From: Treponema sp.
GTDB taxonomy: Bacteria > Spirochaetota > Spirochaetia > Treponematales > Breznakiellaceae
Length of the DNA: 6,389 nucleotides
Reading direction: 5' to 3'
Assembly (NCBI GenBank): GCA_031280065.1
Contig: JAITHH010000026.1
Span: forward strand, 1-6,389
Shown: piece after piece, positions 1-4,839 of the stretch
Position numbering within the stretch: the stretch's first letter is position 1
How the letters are laid out: every line of letters starts with the position of its first letter
The notes under the pieces: generated by a model
What the model was told of the DNA's origin: nothing
The model's database searches: none
Seen by the model: the letters and a program-made list of their open reading frames with translations, nothing else
Made by a program: the position numbers and the translations under genes

Positions 1-1
1 T

Positions 2-181
2 TTTGACGCCGGGCAGCCGGTGATTAAGAATCTGCCCTTAAGCCGGAAGTTCAAATCATATATAGGAATATCCGGGGCATACGGTAAGCTGAATAAGTTC
101 CTGCGCGATTTTGAGTTTACCGATATAGACGGCGCGGATAAGCTCATTGATTGGGAAAATGCGCGGGTCATTACTGTCTGA
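2..181 (+). CDS. C-terminal end of an unrecognised protein (5' partial)
   Basis: This is an open frame from the window edge to a TGA stop at 179-181, giving 59 residues that begin FDAGQPVIKN and end NARVITV. The residue mix looks like a real soluble protein: alternating hydrophobic and charged residues, a glycine-rich stretch (YIGISGAYGKL) near residues 20-30, and an acidic tail (TDIDGADKLIDWEN). There is no membrane segment and no cysteine. I do not recognise the family, and 59 residues are too few to assign a function. Its GC content is about 47% by hand count, clearly lower than the middle of the neighbouring activase gene. It converges on the activase gene, and the GC-rich repeat starts 18 bases after its stop codon. 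The reading is supported by the uninterrupted frame and natural composition, but the gene body lies outside the window. Confidence 0.7.
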   Translation, partial: FDAGQPVIKNLPLSRKFKSYIGISGAYGKLNKFLRDFEFTDIDGADKLIDWENARVITV

Positions 182-199
182 CGAGGCGATTCGAGTCCT

Positions 200-258
200 G
201 CGGGGGTTCTACCCCCACACCCCCGCCGGGGGGCCCAGGCCCCCCGGTCCCCCCGGTT
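200..258 (+). repeat. GC-rich palindromic repeat, left copy of an inverted pair
   Basis: This 59-base element matches the reverse complement of 4728-4786 at 53 of 59 positions, and 220-258 is a perfect 39-base match. It contains two hairpins. The first pairs 202-206 (GGGGG) with 212-216 (CCCCC) around the loop TTCTA. The second pairs 226-233 with 240-247 (8 bp, CCGGGGGG/CCCCCCGG) around the loop CCCAGG. It fills most of the gap between two convergent stop codons (181 and 281-283), so it could end transcription from one or both sides. No T-run follows on either strand, so it is not a classical intrinsic terminator. The small size, hairpins, intergenic location and second copy fit a dispersed REP-like or MITE-like element. 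That class assignment is inference from only two copies. Confidence 0.8.
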
Positions 259-280
259 AACAAGCCCTGCCCCGCGCCCC

Positions 281-3200
281 CTACGACGCTTTCTTTAAGG
301 CGCGGGCGTTCATCAAAAGCATTTGCAGCCGGTTCTCTATGTTTGCGAAACTCACATCAGGATCATAATCCAGCGGCAAAATCTGAATGTCCGGGTAACG
401 CTCCTTGATCTTCTTAATAACCCCCCGCCCGCAAATATGATTGGGCAGACAGCCGAAAGGCTGGAGTATGATAAAAGAACGCATCCCCTTGGAGGCATAG
501 TGCAGAATATCCGCCGTGATCAAATACGATTCGCCTGAGCGGATCGAGTGGTGCATAATCGAGTCGCTGAGTTTGGCCGCTTCCGTAACCGGGAGAAACG
601 GCTCATACAGAGGATGCTTCCGCGCTGCCTTCTGAATAACGGACGCCGCAAAAGTGATAAAGGCATCCCCGGCAAAAGCATAAACCGTGTCGTACAGCGA
701 AGGCCGCACACGGAATTCTTTTATGACAGAAACCATGTTCCTGACAAAAAAATGCCTAAACGTATTGTGCATACTCGGCATAATTACTTCCATGCCGTTA
801 TTCTCCAGATAGCGCTCAATTTCAAAATTGCAGCCCGGATGGAACGTCAAAAGATATTCACCCTGGAGATATACCGGCTCCCGGAGCGCCGAACGGTCGC
901 AGCGTATGGCGCGCATATCATCGAGGGCCCTTTTGTAGGCCCGGAACGAGGCGGGTATGCCCCCTTTCGCAACGGCCCGGGCTATCCGGTCAATCGCGTT
1001 TTCAGTAACGCGGTCGGTTTCGCCTTTTTCGGTTTCATAGGGCCGTATCTTGCGCCGCAGCGTTTCCAGCACATCCAGTTCCACCAGACTCCATACGGCG
1101 TTCATCATGATCCCCGGCCCGAATCTGAGCCCCGGGTGGAGATTCTTTAAGTCCCGGTAATCGGTGTCGAATACCGGCACCTGGGGAAAGCCCGCCTCGT
1201 CAAGGGCCTTGCGCGTGAGCATCATATAGTTGGTGAGTCGGCAGTCGCACTCCATCTTGCCCGTCCCCACCGCAGTCATATCGGGATCATAACGCCCGCT
1301 TTTGAGAACAGCGATGGCTTCGCCTATCACCATCTGCGCGGGAAAGCAGATGTCGTTGTGCACATATTTCTTGCCCATAGCCGCGGCCTCCTCGCCGCCC
1401 ATGGGCAGCGGTTCAGCGCGGAACCCCTTTCGCAGGAGGCAGGCGGTGAGCACTTTGCAAAAACCCCGGGTTACGTTGGGAATCAAAAGAATTTTATGCC
1501 GGTCCTGCTTCATAAATTTGACCGGGTAGGGATCCTGCAGCGGCTTTGCGGGAGAACTCTTCTTCTTCCGGCGCAGCGTTACCGTCTCAATGAAAGACCG
1601 CGTCCTGATGCGCAGCGGACCGGCAATATCGCTTTCGTCCATCTTGAGGATGAGCGGCGACTTACCCGATATATCGTTCATAAGCCGGACGATCTCGTCG
1701 GTGTATAGCGCGTCATGTCCGCAGCCGAAACTGTAAATATCAACATATTCCAGCGCGGGATGTTCCGCCGCCATGATGGCCCCCGCAAGCAGCCGCGCAT
1801 GATTGCTGTTGGTAATGTCCAGGCGCGTCTTGCGCAGGGGAACGCGGTCCACGCCCGCAAGCGCGTCCAGCGTCAGCACGGGAATCCCCGCGCCGGTAAA
1901 ATACCGCGATAGATTGTGGCAGACCAATTCGTCGTACTGGTAATGCCGCCCCGCAATGACCACGGCGAAAGCGCCGCGCCGCTCAACATCGTCCAGTATC
2001 TTTTGACCGTGTTCCCGCACCGCCCGGTTGAACGCGGCCAGCGCCGCGTCCCCCTGCTTGATCGCGGCGCGGCACAGAGCTTCAGGAATGTTGAAGACCG
2101 AGCGCATGTACGCGCACAGTTGGTAATCGCGGTCTTGGGGGGTAAACCAGTGAAACAGCGGGTTATCAAAGGGCGTCCCGCTGCGGCCCGCCGGATCATC
2201 CGAAAAATTGATCACCAGCGGATAGCCCTTGAGCACCGGACAGGTATAGGTGCTGCTCTTCTCCGGGTTCTCGCTGGGCAGCCGGTTCAGTTGGGGCATG
2301 AAGATGCGGTCAACCTTGTGCGCGATGAGGTCCTGAATGTGCCCGTGGACCAGCTTCGCGGGGAAGCAGACCGTGTCCGAGGACACGTATTGCAGGCCCT
2401 TCTCGTACAGGGCCATGGAACTCCTGCGGGACACCAGGGGCTTGAAGCCCAGGGCGGCCCAAAACGTCTTCCAGAACGGCATGGTCCGCCAAAAATCCAT
2501 GACCCGGGGAAGCCCGATGGTCATGTCCTTGAGCGGCAGGAGCGGACTCACCGGATAGTCCGCGAAAAGCAGCTCCTCCCGGACTTTGAGCATATCGGGA
2601 ACCGCGTCCATCGCGGCGCTTATCCCCCGGACCGCTTCTTTCACCTGGGGGTCTTGGGGATCGCCGGTGAGTTCCCCCCGCTCGCAGCGGTTGCCCGTAA
2701 CCCAGGTGAGGCCGGAGGCCGCTCCGCCGTAGGAAAAGCGCACGAGGGTGCGGTTGCAGTTATTTCCGCAGAACGGGCAGAGGAGATTCGCTTCCTGGGT
2801 ATAGCTGAATGCCTCCAGCGCCTCAAAGCCGATGAAGCGCGATTTGTCCTTGCCGCCGTGGGGGGACGTGTAGCCGTGTTCGGCGATTTCCCGCTTGGTC
2901 AGCAGGGCGATGCCGATGGCGCCCATCTCGCCGGGGAAGGGGGCGCGGGTTACGTTCCGCCCCAGGTACTGCTCCAGCGCCCGCAAAACCGCGTCGTTCT
3001 TGAAGGTTCCCCCCTGCACCACCACCCCGTCCCCCAAGTGCGCGGGGTTCGAGACGCGCACCACCTTGGTAAACACGTTTTCGATGATGGACCGGCACAG
3101 GCCCGCCATGAGGTCGTCCGCCTGCTTGCCGTTTTTCTGTTCCGTGATGATCGTGCTGTTCATGAACACCGTGCAGCGGCTCCCCAGGCGGGCGGGGTTC

Positions 3201-4687
3201 TGGGCGCGGAAGGCGGCGCGGGCGATTCCGTCCACCGGAATATTGAGGGTCGCGGCGAAGTTTTCCAGGAAAGAGCCGCACCCGGAAGAGCAGGCTTCGT
3301 TGACGGTAATATTGGTAACAATATCGTTGGCAATGGTGATGGCCTTCATGTCCTGTCCGCCGATGTCGAGGATAAAGGCCGCGCCGGGCACGTACTTCTG
3401 GGCCGCCGCGGCGTGGGCAACGGTCTCGACGGTGTGGTAATCGGCGCCCAGGGCCTTATCGAACAGCAGTTCGCCATAGCCGGTCGTGCCCAGGGCGAGG
3501 ACCTCCAGCCGGACGCCGGCGTCCGCGTACTTCCGGTACATATCCAGCAGCGCCCGCCGGATGACTTTCAAAGGTTCGCCGTGATTGGATGAATAGAAGC
3601 TGTCCACGACGTTTTCGTTCTCATCCAGGAGGATGAATTTACTCGTGGTGGACCCGGCGTCAATGCCGATATACACCGGCAGGGTCTGTCCGCGTTTGGC
3701 CTTGAGCGCGGCGGGGTCCCATCTGATGCGCTGGGGCGTGTGGCGGGCCTCAAACTCCTCCCGCTCGCCTTCCCCGTTGAAGAAACGCCGGCTGGTTTCG
3801 TTCTTTTCGCCGCCTGACACGATTTCGCGGTACATGGACAGGGAGGTCAGGGCCGCTTCCGGGCTGAACGGCTCCGGGAAGTCCCGGAACATTTCGTTCA
3901 CCGAAAGGGCCGCGCCGTGGGCGATGATGATCTCCGGCTTTTCCGGCCTGATGATGTCCGCTTCGGCAAGGCCCAGCCGTTCGGCGAAGACGCGGATCAG
4001 CGTGGGGTTGAAGGTGAGGGGGCCGCCTTCAAAGATCACCGGCGGCTTGATTTCGAGTCCCTGGGCCAGGCCGCCGATGGTTTGTTTGGCGATGGCGTGG
4101 AAGGTTGAAAGGGCGATGTCCTCCCGCAGGCCGCCCTGGTTCAAGAGCGGCTGAATATCGGTCTTGGCGAACACGCCGCAGCGCCCGGAGATGTCGTAGA
4201 CTTGGGTTCCCCGGGCGGCCAGGGCCTCGAATTCCTCAACGGGGATACGGAGGAGGCTGGCGACTTCGTCGATGAACGCGCCGGTGCCCCCTGCGCAGCT
4301 TCCGTTCATCCGCATATCTCCCGCCGCGAGCCTTCCGGCGGCGTTATCGTAGTAGAAAAAGGCGATTTTCGCGTCCTGGCCGCCCAGTTCGATGGCGGCG
4401 CGGGTATGGGGGTAGAAGGTTCGCACGGCCAGGGCGTTCGCCACGACTTCCTGGATATAGGGGGCGTGGATGACACTGGCGATGGCGCGTCCTCCGGACC
4501 CGCAGACGGCGGGCCGGAAGGTCTCGTTGGGAAACCGGGCAAAAATACCGGCAAGGAACTCGCGGACTTTCTCGCTTTGGCAGGCGTTATGCCGTTCATA
4601 GCGTGAAAACAGACATTCTTTTGTTTCAGGCTGAATCACCGCGGCTTTGACCGTTGTGGAGCCTACATCAATACCAATGTGCAGCAT
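281..4687 (-). CDS. Large acyl-CoA dehydratase activase: two ATPase domains plus DUF2229 / D-component-like half
   Basis: This 1468-residue protein belongs to the BadF/BadG/BcrA/BcrD (HgdC-type) family, whose members use ATP to drive a low-potential electron into 2-hydroxyacyl-CoA dehydratases or related reductases in the cytoplasm. ATPase domain 1 (about 3-265) has the phosphate loop IGIDVGSTTVK (4-14), a second phosphate motif LGGQDAK (101-107), cysteines 131 (NGSCAGGTG) and 170 (SGRCGVF), and an EGG adenosine motif (220-222). ATPase domain 2 (about 338-598) repeats all of these: IGIDAGSTTSK (340-350), IGGQDMK (442-448), Cys466, Cys505 and QGG (558-560). A cysteine cluster follows (637, 640, 644, 668; CPFC then C, then CERG). 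The rest is DUF2229-like, with CFPA motifs at 774-777 and 1114-1117, and ends in a D-component-like segment (QPFGCLPNHICGRG, 1409-1422). I chose ATG at 4687 because the phosphate loop begins three residues later. An in-frame TTG at 4723 exists, but it overlaps the promoter's -35 box. No partner dehydratase gene lies nearby, so the substrate is unknown. Family confidence is high; the reaction in vivo is not established. Confidence 0.93.
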   Translation of the reverse strand: MLHIGIDVGSTTVKAAVIQPETKECLFSRYERHNACQSEKVREFLAGIFARFPNETFRPAVCGSGGRAIASVIHAPYIQEVVANALAVRTFYPHTRAAIELGGQDAKIAFFYYDNAAGRLAAGDMRMNGSCAGGTGAFIDEVASLLRIPVEEFEALAARGTQVYDISGRCGVFAKTDIQPLLNQGGLREDIALSTFHAIAKQTIGGLAQGLEIKPPVIFEGGPLTFNPTLIRVFAERLGLAEADIIRPEKPEIIIAHGAALSVNEMFRDFPEPFSPEAALTSLSMYREIVSGGEKNETSRRFFNGEGEREEFEARHTPQRIRWDPAALKAKRGQTLPVYIGIDAGSTTSKFILLDENENVVDSFYSSNHGEPLKVIRRALLDMYRKYADAGVRLEVLALGTTGYGELLFDKALGADYHTVETVAHAAAAQKYVPGAAFILDIGGQDMKAITIANDIVTNITVNEACSSGCGSFLENFAATLNIPVDGIARAAFRAQNPARLGSRCTVFMNSTIITEQKNGKQADDLMAGLCRSIIENVFTKVVRVSNPAHLGDGVVVQGGTFKNDAVLRALEQYLGRNVTRAPFPGEMGAIGIALLTKREIAEHGYTSPHGGKDKSRFIGFEALEAFSYTQEANLLCPFCGNNCNRTLVRFSYGGAASGLTWVTGNRCERGELTGDPQDPQVKEAVRGISAAMDAVPDMLKVREELLFADYPVSPLLPLKDMTIGLPRVMDFWRTMPFWKTFWAALGFKPLVSRRSSMALYEKGLQYVSSDTVCFPAKLVHGHIQDLIAHKVDRIFMPQLNRLPSENPEKSSTYTCPVLKGYPLVINFSDDPAGRSGTPFDNPLFHWFTPQDRDYQLCAYMRSVFNIPEALCRAAIKQGDAALAAFNRAVREHGQKILDDVERRGAFAVVIAGRHYQYDELVCHNLSRYFTGAGIPVLTLDALAGVDRVPLRKTRLDITNSNHARLLAGAIMAAEHPALEYVDIYSFGCGHDALYTDEIVRLMNDISGKSPLILKMDESDIAGPLRIRTRSFIETVTLRRKKKSSPAKPLQDPYPVKFMKQDRHKILLIPNVTRGFCKVLTACLLRKGFRAEPLPMGGEEAAAMGKKYVHNDICFPAQMVIGEAIAVLKSGRYDPDMTAVGTGKMECDCRLTNYMMLTRKALDEAGFPQVPVFDTDYRDLKNLHPGLRFGPGIMMNAVWSLVELDVLETLRRKIRPYETEKGETDRVTENAIDRIARAVAKGGIPASFRAYKRALDDMRAIRCDRSALREPVYLQGEYLLTFHPGCNFEIERYLENNGMEVIMPSMHNTFRHFFVRNMVSVIKEFRVRPSLYDTVYAFAGDAFITFAASVIQKAARKHPLYEPFLPVTEAAKLSDSIMHHSIRSGESYLITADILHYASKGMRSFIILQPFGCLPNHICGRGVIKKIKERYPDIQILPLDYDPDVSFANIENRLQMLLMNARALKKAS

Positions 4688-4694
4688 ACAGTTG

Positions 4695-4723
4695 ATTATA
4701 CCCCGGCAATCATGGTGGGGCAA
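4695..4723 (-). promoter_or_regulatory. Sigma-70-type promoter of the activase gene
   Basis: On the minus strand there is a perfect -10 box TATAAT (4695-4700), 17 bases downstream of TTGCCC (4718-4723), which matches four of six bases of the TTGACA consensus. The -10 box ends seven bases before the ATG at 4687, so transcription should begin at about 4687-4688, at or next to the start codon. No Shine-Dalgarno sequence stands at normal spacing; the nearest purine run (GGGG, 4701-4704) ends 13 bases before ATG and would lie upstream of the predicted transcript start. The -35 box sits only four bases from the right-hand repeat copy. Confidence 0.6.
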
Positions 4724-4727
4724 GCTG

Positions 4728-4786
4728 AACCGGGGGGACCGGGGGGCCTGGGCCCCCCGGCGGGGGCGCGGGGGCGGCGCCCCCGC
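4728..4786 (-). repeat. GC-rich palindromic repeat, right copy of an inverted pair
   Basis: This is the reverse-complement partner of 200-258, with a 39-base perfect core at 4728-4766. The 8-bp hairpin (4739-4746 with 4753-4760) is unchanged. The other hairpin keeps its GGGGG/CCCCC stem (4770-4774 with 4780-4784) and gains two more pairs, making 7 bp (4768-4774 with 4780-4786). Its five-base loop is CGGCG on the plus strand, where the left copy has TTCTA in the other orientation. Thus nearly all differences lie in the loop and the stem flanks. The element sits between the two divergent promoters, where it could separate them or shape local supercoiling; that role is inference. It may also have supplied sequence close to the activase -35 box. 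Confidence 0.8.
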
Positions 4787-4819
4787 CGCCGTGAGCGGCT
4801 ATACCAGCGGCAGCAAATG

Positions 4820-4828
4820 TGCTAAACT
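4820..4828 (+). promoter_or_regulatory. Possible extended -10 promoter for the coiled-coil gene
   Basis: TGC followed by TAAACT (4823-4828) fits an extended -10 element (TGn plus a four-of-six match to TATAAT). No convincing -35 box lies 16-18 bases upstream. A start about seven bases downstream, near 4835, would leave a leader of only about five bases before the ATG at 4840. There is no Shine-Dalgarno sequence in the 20 bases before that ATG. This short match could easily arise by chance. Confidence 0.3.
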
Positions 4829-4839
4829 TGCCTTAAACC

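Noticed and set aside
183..203. ATTCGAGTCC resembling a tRNA T-loop, suggesting a tRNA fragment or attachment site
   Set aside because: The flanking bases do not form a five-pair T-stem, and no acceptor stem, anticodon arm or integrase gene is present.
202..247. Classical rho-independent terminator between the convergent genes
   Set aside because: The hairpins are strong, but no T-run follows on either strand, and the same element also occurs between divergent promoters, where a terminator is not expected.
200..258. CRISPR or insertion-sequence end
   Set aside because: There are only two inverted copies 4.5 kb apart, no regular spacers and no transposase gene between them.
151..408. 85-residue plus-strand frame across the left repeat, with a Pro/Gly-rich stretch
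   Set aside because: It overlaps the 3' end of one gene, the repeat and the 3' end of the activase; the Pro/Gly run is just the GC-rich element translated.
1916..3592. 558-residue open frame on the plus strand, antisense to the activase gene
   Set aside because: It lies wholly inside a strongly supported conserved gene. Its composition is Gly/Arg/Val/His-rich with no recognisable domain, and high third-position GC in the true gene readily leaves the opposite strand free of stops.
4688..4723. Extending the activase to TTG at 4723 (12 extra residues)
   Set aside because: The extra residues lie before the phosphate loop, with no ribosome binding site, and the TTG coincides with the -35 box of a good promoter.
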